From contig CAJTLR010000105.1 of the NCBI GenBank assembly GCA_910577185.1, forward strand, positions 1 through 8,938: 8,938 nucleotides of DNA. Reading direction: 5' to 3'. Every line of letters starts with the position of its first letter. The stretch's first letter is position 1. A model generated the notes under the pieces. That model saw only the letters and a program-made list of their open reading frames with translations. It did not search any database and was not told the DNA's origin. Origin of the DNA: an uncultured Acetatifactor sp. (GTDB lineage: Bacteria; Bacillota; Clostridia; Lachnospirales; Lachnospiraceae). Made by a program: the position numbers and the translations under genes. Shown piece by piece: positions 1 to 6,302 of this stretch.

Positions 1-31
1 GCATTATGCTCCCGTTTATCATATTGCGGAC

Positions 32-55
32 TTTTTTGATGTGTACTTTTGCAAA
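32..55. repeat. Candidate recombinase site I (degenerate dimer site)
   Basis: The right arm ACTTTTGCAAA (45-55) is identical to the arms of the palindrome at 157-180. The presumed core GT is at 43-44 and a weak left arm at 32-42 matches the consensus at 7 of 11 positions. The 15 bases 41-55 (GTGTACTTTTGCAAA) recur exactly, inverted, at 157-171, so the sites are opposed when read by the non-palindromic core. That they are crossover sites for the neighbouring serine recombinase is inference. Confidence 0.45.
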
Positions 56-82
56 TCCTGAATAGGATCTGGTTTGTGGTGA

Positions 83-111
83 ATTTTAACATAAAAATTT
101 TCATTTTGCAA
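83..111 (-). promoter_or_regulatory. Sigma-70-type promoter inside the inverted-repeat-flanked segment
   Basis: On the minus strand a TTGCAA -35 box (106-111) is followed after exactly 17 bases by a TAAAAT -10 box (83-88, five of six consensus matches). Transcription would start near 76 and run left, through site I and out of the window. The surrounding DNA is very A/T rich. Because this promoter lies between two inverted copies of a recombinase-like site, its direction could be switchable. The strength and use of the promoter are not shown. Confidence 0.45.
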
Positions 112-156
112 TATAAATGTTTTGTTTTGGAATGTTCCGGGCCGAAGTATCGTCAT

Positions 157-180
157 TTTGCAAAAGTACACTTTTGCAAA
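157..180. repeat. Near-perfect palindrome, candidate recombinase site II
   Basis: Two perfect 11-bp inverted arms, TTTGCAAAAGT (157-167) and ACTTTTGCAAA (170-180), surround a two-base non-palindromic core AC (168-169). This size and plan, two half-sites around a 2-bp core, is that of dimer crossover sites of small serine recombinases (hix-like sites are 26 bp with a 2-bp core). It starts 14 bases past the recombinase stop codon. TTTTGCAA also occurs at 104-111, and TCATTTTGCAA occurs twice (101-111, 153-163). It could instead be an operator; it lacks the G/C-rich stem and T-tract of a terminator. Confidence 0.5.
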
Positions 181-194
181 TTATGTCCATTCAT

Positions 195-803
195 CTAAAC
201 GGAATCTTCAAATCTTCTGGCTTTTCCGTAAAATGTGCCCACCGGCATCCCGCAGGCATCTGCAGCCTGCTGAAGCGTGATTCTTTTCTTTCTCCAGTCA
301 TGGTGCACTTTATAAAAATTTTCAGGATACGGCAGTGCCGGACGCCCAAACCTGACTCCCTTCGCTTTTGCCGCCGCGATTCCCTCCGCCTGGCGCTTCC
401 TGATGTTGGTCCGCTCATTCTCTGCCACGAAAGACAATACCTGCAGTACCACATCACTTAAAAATGTGCCCACCAGGTCTTTTCCCCTCCTGGTATCCAA
501 AAGCGGCATGTCAATCACACAGATGTCGACTCCCTTTTCTTTCGTAAGAATACGCCACTGATTCTGTATCTCCTCATAATTTCTACCCAGCCGGTCTATA
601 CTCTGGATGTAAAGCAGATCACCGTTTCCCAGCTTCTGTACCATGCGTTTATATGCCGGACGTTCAAAGTCCTTGCCGGACTGTTTATCCATGTAAATAT
701 TCTTTTCCGGAACATTCATTTCCCGCAGTGCCATCTTCTGCCGGTCCTCGTTCTGATCTTTTGACGATACTCTCATATAGCCGTATGTATGTGTTTCCTT
801 CAC
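195..803 (-). CDS. Serine recombinase (resolvase/invertase family)
   Basis: A 202-residue small serine recombinase, a DNA-cutting and rejoining enzyme that acts on short paired sites through a phosphoserine link. The N-terminal catalytic domain has YMRVSSKDQ (residues 9-17) with Ser13 as the likely nucleophile, and DRLGR (70-74). The dimerisation helix region (about 110-140) ends in an ENERTNIRKRQAEGI stretch. A linker with RFGRP (151-155) leads to a C-terminal helix-turn-helix (about 174-197, ITLQQAADACGMPVGTFYGKARRF). The length is normal and nothing looks broken. The start is GTG at 803, placed by a strong AGGAGG seven bases upstream; the ATG two bases earlier is out of frame and hits a stop at once. 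A perfect TTGACA lies upstream (876-881), but no good -10 box fits it. Matching dimer sites lie directly downstream. Whether it is a resolvase, invertase or transposon remnant cannot be told from sequence alone. Confidence 0.92.
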   Translation of the reverse strand: MKETHTYGYMRVSSKDQNEDRQKMALREMNVPEKNIYMDKQSGKDFERPAYKRMVQKLGNGDLLYIQSIDRLGRNYEEIQNQWRILTKEKGVDICVIDMPLLDTRRGKDLVGTFLSDVVLQVLSFVAENERTNIRKRQAEGIAAAKAKGVRFGRPALPYPENFYKVHHDWRKKRITLQQAADACGMPVGTFYGKARRFEDSV

Positions 804-1151
804 ATCTGCCCCTCCTCTTCATCCGCTTTTTTTCAACATTCCCCATTTATATTCAAATCCAGAATATCATACGGCTGTCAAAACAGTGAATCGTTTTCTG
901 TTTTTGCGCAGAACCTGGTTTGCGTCAGGCCATATATGGCTTTGCAATGCCCAGACCCAGTTCCCGCGGCTGAAAACTTTGATTTACCATCTTTACACAA
1001 CAAAATTCCCGCCAAAAAAGCAGGAATCTGCCTTTTGGCGGGAACTGAAATCAAAGCCTTTGTGTATTTTCATCTTCTGTGACATCTGCCCTATATCCGT
1101 GATGCAGATGTCCTCATGTATGGGGAATCCGGCAGGCCGGATGCCAGTGTC
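804..1151. other. Intergenic region with several hairpins
   Basis: No supported gene lies in these 348 bases. They contain the recombinase ribosome binding site (AGGAGG at about 811-816, minus strand), a TTGACA on the minus strand at 876-881, a perfect 12-bp palindrome GCCATATATGGC at 929-940 upstream of the recombinase, and the strong hairpin at 1006-1044 listed separately. Two more inverted repeats follow: GACATCTGC/GCAGATGTC (1081-1089 with 1104-1112) and ATCCGG/CCGGAT (1127-1132 with 1137-1142). The last three lie downstream of the ABC permease stop and may form its 3' untranslated region. Confidence 0.6.
998..1044 (-). terminator. Intrinsic terminator after the ABC exporter operon
   Basis: A perfect 12-bp stem, TTCCCGCCAAAA (1006-1017) with TTTTGGCGGGAA (1033-1044), continues inside as GCAG/CTGC around a GAAT loop. 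On the minus strand it is followed by TTTTGTTG. An outer pair, CTTTGATTT (977-985) with AAATCAAAG (1048-1056), could extend it. It lies about 110 bases past the permease stop and also shields the recombinase from readthrough. Confidence 0.6.
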
Positions 1152-2735
1152 TCAAATATCGCTGACAGCCTTTTTCCCGCCTGCCTCCATGATCCAGATG
1201 CCTGCGGCCAGCACACATACTACCACCGCGTATACTATATGTGCCGGAAGCTCCGGCATCGCCACCAGGACTCCCAGGGGCACCAGGGCCGCAACCGCCC
1301 CGGCCAGCAGGGACACCATGGTGGACGCGCTTTGTTTGACCACCCTGACCTCATTATCCCATTCAAATATGGGAAGTCTCTCGTTTATCGCCAGCCCTGC
1401 CCTGGCGCCGAACACAATGTAAACCGCGGGAACGGCCACCAGGCACAGGCCGTTTATAAAATCCGGCTTCAGCGCTGCCAGCAACAGTACTTCCGAAACC
1501 AGGTAAAAGGGAAATGCCACCAGCAGGCAGGCCCCTGTCTTGCCCCATACCAGGTCTCTTTTTGTAATGGGCAGTGTCTGCATCATCCACCATTGTTTTC
1601 CTTCCATGGAAATGGAGCAGGAAGTCATGGGCATCATCACGGCCAGGAAACCCAGCAGCAGCGGAAGGGCCCTTTCCACAATACCGGGGATCCCCATCAT
1701 CTTCTCAACCGAACCGCTTCCCATCACCAGAACCGCCACAGCCAGAATCACCATCAGCAGCTCTCCCATCACAGTGTTTGTCACATACACGGTAGACGAA
1801 AAATAGTGTCTTAATTCCCGTTCCAGCATACTTCTCCTGACAGACTTCACTTCCAGCTGCCGCATCCGGTAATTTCCCTTTGTCTCGTGAGAGCTCAGCA
1901 GACTGCAGATATTACTGTAAAAATGCCTCAGTACTTCCAGAAACACCACGAATACACCCGCAGACACCCCCAGAAACAGCAGCAGCATATCCGTTCTTTC
2001 ATAAGCCATGGCCTCCATGACCCAGATTGCCGGAGGCCATGCCGCCATAATCTGGTTTTCCAGCACCAGGGCAAGCTCCTGCACCATGGCGGCAAGCTGG
2101 TCTTCCTGCATTCCACCCATGCGGAAACTGCCCATCAGAATCACACATACCAAAATCAGTGACAGCAAAATGGAAACCAGGTTTTTTCTTCTCCATCTGC
2201 TGCTGATCCCTGTGATCAGCGCGCCCAGTATGGAAGCTGCCGTCAGGGGCAGCAGGGGCAGAAACAAGATGGCCACAATGCCGTAAACATAAAAGATCAG
2301 CCCCGGCCTTTCCATAATTCCGTACACCGCCATTCCCGGCAGCATCACAAGCATCCCCAGCAGCATATTGGTAAGATACATGGAGAAAAAACGGCTTATG
2401 ATAATGGCGCGGATGGTTATGGGCAGGGAAATCTGCTTTTCATAGGTCCTGCGCTCAAAAAGCACCGGCCCCGCCTTAAATAATGTAAAGAAAAACACCA
2501 CCAGGGACACACTCATAACCAGAACCGCCGGCACAAAACGCCCCATCCCCATGAAAACCAGCCCGTAGCTGGCAGCACACACATACGCCACCATCATGAC
2601 TATCACAAGCAGCCATAAAAGTCCCATCAGGCAGTACTTTGTTTTCTTTTTGCGGTCCTTTGTAAAACGAAACTCATTCCAGCCGAACAAGCCTAAAAAT
2701 GACACCTTTGTCAATAATCTAATCTGCCTTGTCAT
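1152..2735 (-). CDS. ABC exporter permease, 12 predicted TM segments
   Basis: A 527-residue integral membrane protein, the transmembrane partner of the ATPase encoded just upstream. About 12 hydrophobic segments are visible (roughly residues 36-57, 67-88, 111-140, 147-175, 185-203, 249-270, 319-339, 353-374, 399-421, 426-447, 469-492, 498-517). The protein looks like two six-TM halves. Each has a cytosolic motif ending in LPIT followed by basic residues: FERRTYEKQISLPIT (93-107) and SMEGKQWWMMQTLPIT (376-391), as in large ABC-2-type putative exporters. A basic N-terminus (RFTKDRKKKTK, 23-33) fits a cytosolic start. The ATG at 2735 overlaps the ATPase 3' end by 17 bases and has GGAGGTGA upstream inside the ATPase gene, so the two are translationally linked. 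The substrate is unknown; relatives of this architecture are linked to export of peptides, antibiotics or lipids, but nothing here decides. Confidence 0.85.
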   Translation of the reverse strand: MTRQIRLLTKVSFLGLFGWNEFRFTKDRKKKTKYCLMGLLWLLVIVMMVAYVCAASYGLVFMGMGRFVPAVLVMSVSLVVFFFTLFKAGPVLFERRTYEKQISLPITIRAIIISRFFSMYLTNMLLGMLVMLPGMAVYGIMERPGLIFYVYGIVAILFLPLLPLTAASILGALITGISSRWRRKNLVSILLSLILVCVILMGSFRMGGMQEDQLAAMVQELALVLENQIMAAWPPAIWVMEAMAYERTDMLLLFLGVSAGVFVVFLEVLRHFYSNICSLLSSHETKGNYRMRQLEVKSVRRSMLERELRHYFSSTVYVTNTVMGELLMVILAVAVLVMGSGSVEKMMGIPGIVERALPLLLGFLAVMMPMTSCSISMEGKQWWMMQTLPITKRDLVWGKTGACLLVAFPFYLVSEVLLLAALKPDFINGLCLVAVPAVYIVFGARAGLAINERLPIFEWDNEVRVVKQSASTMVSLLAGAVAALVPLGVLVAMPELPAHIVYAVVVCVLAAGIWIMEAGGKKAVSDI

Positions 2736-3441
2736 GACCGATCACCTCCATGAATACATCCTCCAGGGACTTATCTCTGGTCAGCTCTTTCGTGTCTCCC
2801 TCCACCATCAGTTTTCCCTGGGAAATCACGGCAATGCGGTTGCAGAGTTTTTCGGCCACTTCCAGCACATGGGTAGAGAAGAAAATGGCGCTCCCTTTCC
2901 CGCACAGTTCATGCATTTTTCCTTTCAGGATCAGGGATGCCTCCGGATCCAGCCCCACAAAAGGCTCATCCAGCACCAGCAGCTTCGGGTCATGTATCAA
3001 CGCCCCGATAATGGCCAGCTTCTGCCGCATTCCGTGGGAATATGTGGAAACCAGATCCCCCAGAACCGGAAATATTCCAAAACTTTCTGCCTCGGAGCGG
3101 ATCCGTTCCTCCCTGGCCTTCCGGGACACCTGATAAATATCTGCCATAAAATTCAGATACTGAATTCCTGTCAGGTACTCATAGATATCCGGATTATCCG
3201 GGATGAATGCCATAATCTTTTTGCACTCCAGCGCCTGCGTCCGCACATCCATTCCGTTCACCAGTATCTGTCCCTGGTCAAAATCATGTATCCCCACAAT
3301 ACTTTTGATAGTGGTGGTCTTTCCGGCGCCGTTATGCCCGATAAAGCCGTAAATATCTCCCGGGTGCACCACAATGGACAGATTGTCCACTGCCCTTTTC
3401 CCTCCCTTATATGTCTTTGTCAGATTTTTAATCTCCAGCAT
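2719..3441 (-). CDS. ABC transporter ATP-binding protein
   Basis: A 240-residue ABC ATPase that hydrolyses ATP at the inner membrane face to drive the adjacent permease. Visible motifs in order: Walker A GHNGAGKT (35-42), a Q-loop-position segment FIPDNPDIYEYLTG (79-92), a divergent signature YSHGMRQ (134-140, in place of LSGGQ), Walker B LLVLDEP with catalytic Glu159, D-loop GLDPEA, and switch His191 (FFSTHVLE). The short C-terminal tail EDVFMEVIG is typical of exporters in the drug/bacteriocin-resistance ATPase group. The length is usual and all catalytic residues are present. The start at 3441 follows GAGGAGG by about ten bases. It is the first gene of the operon, with a promoter near 3528-3556 that carries paired palindromes. 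It ends in TAG inside the permease start region. One half-size ATPase would form a homodimer with the pseudo-twofold permease (inference). Confidence 0.93.
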   Translation of the reverse strand: MLEIKNLTKTYKGGKRAVDNLSIVVHPGDIYGFIGHNGAGKTTTIKSIVGIHDFDQGQILVNGMDVRTQALECKKIMAFIPDNPDIYEYLTGIQYLNFMADIYQVSRKAREERIRSEAESFGIFPVLGDLVSTYSHGMRQKLAIIGALIHDPKLLVLDEPFVGLDPEASLILKGKMHELCGKGSAIFFSTHVLEVAEKLCNRIAVISQGKLMVEGDTKELTRDKSLEDVFMEVIGHDKAD

Positions 3442-3517
3442 TTTCTCTCTGCCTCCTCTTTTTTGATTGACTGCTTCCTATGGAATACTCTGGGCCTTCC
3501 CTTCTCATAAATTATTT

Positions 3518-3536
3518 TGATATCATCATGATATCA
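3518..3536. promoter_or_regulatory. Paired TGATATCA palindromes, likely operator
   Basis: Two identical 8-bp palindromes TGATATCA sit at 3518-3525 and 3529-3536, separated by TCA, an 11-bp period close to one helical turn. They overlap the -10 box of the ABC promoter and extend just downstream of it. This suits a dimeric repressor bound twice on the same DNA face. GntR-type regulators often control such ABC exporter operons, but no regulator gene is in the window, so the binding protein is unknown. Confidence 0.45.
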
Positions 3537-3556
3537 TTTTATCACCCAAAAAGCAA
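3528..3556 (-). promoter_or_regulatory. Promoter of the ABC exporter operon
   Basis: On the minus strand TTGCTT (3551-3556, four of six matches) is followed after 17 bases by TATCAT (3528-3533, five of six). The predicted start near 3521 gives a leader of about 80 bases to the ATPase ATG at 3441. The -10 region is covered by the TGATATCA pair. Confidence 0.5.
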
Positions 3557-3565
3557 TACTAATTT

Positions 3566-3709
3566 AATCAAGTAGGGAAGATTCCTCTTCCCCTGCTCGC
3601 CGTGCGCCCCGTGCGCCGCTTCAGCGGCATAATTCCAGGTGCGAGAAGTCGCACTTTGTGTACGGGGCTGTGCAATCGAGTAGGGGAGTGCCCTTCTCCC
3701 CTGCTCGCC
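3566..3709. repeat. Two 36-bp hairpin repeats 108 bp apart
   Basis: Copies at 3566-3601 and 3674-3709 agree at 29 of 36 positions. Each begins AATC(A/G)AGTAGGG and ends CCCCTGCTCGCC, and each folds: GGGAAGA/TCTTCCC in the first, GGGGAG/CTCCCC in the second. Several differences fall in the stems, yet pairing is kept with a one-base shift of register. Between them lie further perfect hairpins, GCCGCT/AGCGGC (3615-3628) and GTGCGA/TCGCAC (3639-3654). This resembles a dispersed intergenic palindromic element; the copy number elsewhere in the genome is not visible here. Confidence 0.55.
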
Positions 3710-3713
3710 GCGC

Positions 3714-3763
3714 CGGGTGCATGTTGCGGCAGCAACAATTTTCCTTATGCACCCGTGTGCATA
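3714..3763. repeat. Nested, mutually exclusive hairpins
   Basis: CGGGTGCAT (3714-3722) can pair with ATGCACCCG (3747-3755), enclosing TGTTGC/GCAACA around GGCA (3722-3737). Alternatively TATGCAC (3746-3752) pairs with GTGCATA (3757-3763). The two folds share bases and cannot coexist. They lie just beyond the probable operon terminator, so a regulatory use is unproven. Confidence 0.4.
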
Positions 3764-3826
3764 AAAAGACTGCCGCAGCAAATGGTTCCCACACTGAATG
3801 GGCAGTGTGTATCCATGCTGCGGCAG
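3762..3826 (-). terminator. Intrinsic terminator of the polyamine operon
   Basis: A perfect 11-bp stem, CTGCCGCAGCA (3770-3780) with TGCTGCGGCAG (3816-3826), encloses ATGG/CCAT and ACACTG/CAGTGT stems. On the minus strand it is followed by TCTTTTTA (3762-3769). It lies about 200 bases past the dehydrogenase stop and is the first stem with a T-tract there. Confidence 0.6.
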
Positions 3827-3830
3827 CTCC

Positions 3831-3929
3831 TTCTTCGATTGGACCGGCCTTTTTATCCGATTGTTCTTCTTCGCCGGCATTTTTATCCGGCTGTTCGTCT
3901 TCGCCTGCACCGGCCTTTTTATCCGGTTG
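3831..3929 (-). repeat. Three tandem units with codon-like spacing
   Basis: Units of 36, 30 and 33 bases (3894-3929, 3864-3893, 3831-3863) share a 20-base core, on the plus strand CCGGC(C/A)TTTTTATCCGnnTG. All lengths are multiples of three. Read on the minus strand in the phase of the upstream dehydrogenase gene, they give QPDKKAGAGEDE, QPDKNAGEEE and QSDKKAGPIEE, with some differences synonymous (CAA/CAG, GGT/GGC). A TGA directly precedes the first unit and no in-frame start is visible, so no intact gene is called. A broken gene tail is possible. Confidence 0.5.
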
Positions 3930-4025
3930 TCATTTTCCTTTTAAATACCCGTTTTGTTCTCTCTCATACCGTCCCGGTTTTCGGCCGCGGCCTTCCGGGG
4001 CACATCCCCTGCCCGGCTTCTTTTT

Positions 4026-5285
4026 TCAGTCCACAAGAACCGGGTTTTCCTCCACCACCCAGGGCAGGCCGTACATGTTCAGCGCCTCCATAAAGGGATC
4101 CGGATCAAATTCTTCCACATTGAACACTCCCGGTTTCTTCCATGTACCGTTCATCACCAGCATGGCCCCGATCATGGCAGGCACGCCGGTGGTATAGGAA
4201 ATCGCCTGGGAACCCAGTTCCCGGTAACACTCCTGATGATCGCACACATTGTAAATATAAACGGATTTTTCCTTTCCATCCTTCACGCCGGTGAAAATAC
4301 ATCCGATGTTGGTCTTGCCCACCGTGCAGGGGCCAAGGGATGCGGGATCCGGCAGCAAAGCCTTCAAAAACTGGATGGGCACAATTTCCCGCCCCTCAAA
4401 CATCACGGGGTCCGTGCGCAGCATGCCCACATTTTCCAGACATTTCATATGGGTCAGATAACTCTGGCCGAAAGTCATGAAAAAGCGTATTCTCTTCACG
4501 CCGGGGATGTTCTTCGCCAGCGATTCAATCTCTTCATGATGCAGCAGGTACATATCCTTCCTGCCCACCTGGGCAAAATCATACTCCCTCCTGATTTCCA
4601 TGGGCTTTGTCTCCACCCAGCGGCCGTTCTCCCAGTAAGAACCATTGGCCGACACTTCCCGCAGATTAATCTCCGGATTGAAATTGGTGGCAAAGGAATA
4701 ACCGTGATCCCCGCCGTTGCAGTCCATGATGTCAATATAATGAATTTCATCAAAATAATGCTTTAAGGCATACGCGGAAAAAACACTTGTCACACCGGGA
4801 TCAAAACCGCTGCCCAGAAGCGCCGTGATTCCTTTTTCCGCAAAGCGTTCTCTGTAATCCCACTGCCAGGAATAATCAAAATAAGCCGTAAATCCCTTTT
4901 CCCGGCATCGCTTTTCATAGATGGCGCGCCACTCCGGGTCCTCCGTATCCTCTGCCTCATAGTTGGCGGTGTCAATATAATCCACACCGCAGGCAAGGCA
5001 GGCGTCCATAATGGTCAGATCCTGGTAAGGCAGGGCAAGATTCAGCACTACTCCCGGCTGCTCCCTCCGGATCAGCGCCACCAGGTCTTCCACATCATCC
5101 GCGTCCACCTTCGCCGTGGTAATCTTCGCATCCGTGCTTCCCGCCAGCTTCTCCTTCAGCGCATCGCATTTGGAAACCGTCCTGCTGGCAATGCAAATCT
5201 CCGAAAATACATCCGCTTTTTTCGCGCACTTCTGAATTGCCACGGAAGCCACACCGCCGCAGCCGATAATCAAAATCTTTGACAT
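4026..5285 (-). CDS. Carboxynorspermidine/carboxyspermidine dehydrogenase (saccharopine dehydrogenase-like)
   Basis: A 419-residue oxidoreductase of the saccharopine dehydrogenase (LYS1-like) family, clade of carboxy(nor)spermidine synthase. That enzyme reductively joins putrescine or 1,3-diaminopropane with L-aspartate semialdehyde, using NADPH, to give carboxyspermidine or carboxynorspermidine in the cytosol. An N-terminal Rossmann fold starts MSKILIIGCGGVAS (glycine motif 8-11), with ASR at 33-35 after the second strand. The middle has VDYIDTANYE (101-110) and GSGFDPGVTSVF (158-169). The C-terminal part has ISYTTGVPAMIGAML (362-376) and ends GLPWVVEENPVLVD. The length and motifs are complete. 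The ATG at 5285 follows GGAG by about nine bases, 57 bases after speE, so it is in the speD operon. In this family's usual setting the decarboxylase nspC follows; here it does not. True saccharopine dehydrogenase activity is unlikely given the polyamine context. Confidence 0.88.
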   Translation of the reverse strand: MSKILIIGCGGVASVAIQKCAKKADVFSEICIASRTVSKCDALKEKLAGSTDAKITTAKVDADDVEDLVALIRREQPGVVLNLALPYQDLTIMDACLACGVDYIDTANYEAEDTEDPEWRAIYEKRCREKGFTAYFDYSWQWDYRERFAEKGITALLGSGFDPGVTSVFSAYALKHYFDEIHYIDIMDCNGGDHGYSFATNFNPEINLREVSANGSYWENGRWVETKPMEIRREYDFAQVGRKDMYLLHHEEIESLAKNIPGVKRIRFFMTFGQSYLTHMKCLENVGMLRTDPVMFEGREIVPIQFLKALLPDPASLGPCTVGKTNIGCIFTGVKDGKEKSVYIYNVCDHQECYRELGSQAISYTTGVPAMIGAMLVMNGTWKKPGVFNVEEFDPDPFMEALNMYGLPWVVEENPVLVD

Positions 5286-5342
5286 TTTCTCTTCTCCGTT
5301 CTTTCTGGTTATATTCCTTACTGTCGATTCCGTTTGCTCCCG

Positions 5343-6203
5343 TTACCCGTGTATCTCCACTTTCCGCAGCAGTTTTTCCACATACGCCGGCAGACAGAAC
5401 GCCCCCGCATGAAGCTTCGGGGTATAGTATTTTGTGTCCAGTCCCCTCTCCAGCCATTTTTTTCCGTCCATGTCACGCACCGGATGATATCTTTTTGACG
5501 CAAAACCGAACAGCCAGTGCCCGGAAGGATATGTGGGAATATGGGCCTGGTACACACGGCTTATGGGAAAACTCTCCACAATCCGCTTATGCGCCCTCAT
5601 GCAGGCAGTGGCATCCGACTCGTAAAAAGGACTTTCATGCTGGTTCACCATGATGCCGTCCTCCCGCAGGGCTTTGTAGCAGTTTCCGTAAAATTCCTTG
5701 GTGAAAAGCCCTTCCCCCGGACCGAAAGGATCCGTGGAATCCACAATGATCAGGTCATATTCGTTTTCCCGTGAACGGACAAACTTCAGGCCGTCCTCAT
5801 AATGGATATAAACTCTTTCATCATCCAGTCTGCAGGCTGTCTGGGGCAGATAATCCCTGCACACCTGTATTACCTGGCGGTCAATCTCCACCAGGTCAAT
5901 ATATTCTATCCCGGGGTACCTGGCCAGCTCCCTCACCACACCGCCATCGCCTGCGCCGATAACAAGCACTTTCTCCACATGGGGATGCACTGCCATGGGC
6001 ACATGGACGATCATCTCATGGTATATAAATTCGTCTTTTTCCGTCAGCATAATATAGCCGTCCAGCACCAGAAAACGTCCAAACTCCGGCGACTCAAAAA
6101 CATCAATTCTCTGCAGGTCGCTTTCCCCGCTGTACAGCTGCCGGTCCACCCGAATGGACAGCTTTACATTCGGGGTATGCGGTTCCGAAAACCATAATTC
6201 CAT
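5343..6203 (-). CDS. speE: Spermidine synthase (polyamine aminopropyltransferase)
   Basis: A 286-residue enzyme that moves the aminopropyl group of decarboxylated SAM onto putrescine, giving spermidine and methylthioadenosine. The N-terminal beta domain includes MELWFSEPHTPNVKLSIRV and DVFESPEFGRFLVLDG. The catalytic Rossmann domain has YHEMIVHVPM (61-70), the SAM-binding motif IGAGDGG (82-88, Ala in place of the common second Gly), acidic Glu107 after strand 2, and the catalytic segment VDSTDPFGPGEGLF (154-167) with Asp155 and Asp158. The C-terminus has YYTPKLHAGAFCLP. The ATG at 6203 was chosen because it begins the conserved N-terminus and has GAGGTG upstream; the open frame extends 25 codons further without family similarity. 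It follows the decarboxylase by 99 bases. Use of agmatine as acceptor instead of putrescine is possible, since no agmatinase or agmatine deiminase is in view. Confidence 0.95.
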   Translation of the reverse strand: MELWFSEPHTPNVKLSIRVDRQLYSGESDLQRIDVFESPEFGRFLVLDGYIMLTEKDEFIYHEMIVHVPMAVHPHVEKVLVIGAGDGGVVRELARYPGIEYIDLVEIDRQVIQVCRDYLPQTACRLDDERVYIHYEDGLKFVRSRENEYDLIIVDSTDPFGPGEGLFTKEFYGNCYKALREDGIMVNQHESPFYESDATACMRAHKRIVESFPISRVYQAHIPTYPSGHWLFGFASKRYHPVRDMDGKKWLERGLDTKYYTPKLHAGAFCLPAYVEKLLRKVEIHG

Positions 6204-6302
6204 ACATTTCACCTCTATTCTGATTGTGTGCGATGCCCTTTTACCACTGTAACTTCCTGCCCCTTCCTTCTTCTGCACGCTTTTCCGGCTCCGGGCGGCT
6301 CA

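Noticed and set aside
195..1151. Recombinase as part of a transposon or integrative element
   Set aside because: No transposase, relaxase, integrase partner, terminal repeats or target duplication is visible in the window.
1116..1814. Long plus-strand open frames opposite the ABC permease, and similar ones opposite the other genes
   Set aside because: They are antisense shadows: His/Gln/Pro-rich or low-complexity translations without binding sites or domains, opposite clearly real genes.
3542..3910. 122-residue open frame on the minus strand
   Set aside because: It runs across the tandem repeats, the terminator hairpin and the 36-bp palindromes, has no ribosome binding site or known domain, and its composition follows the repeats. 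I treat it as noncoding.
3831..3929. CRISPR array
   Set aside because: The repeats are tandem with no unique spacers of constant length, and no cas genes are present.
3542..4025. Search for a remnant of nspC, aguA or aguB
   Set aside because: No frame shows residues resembling those enzymes; only hairpins and repeats were found.
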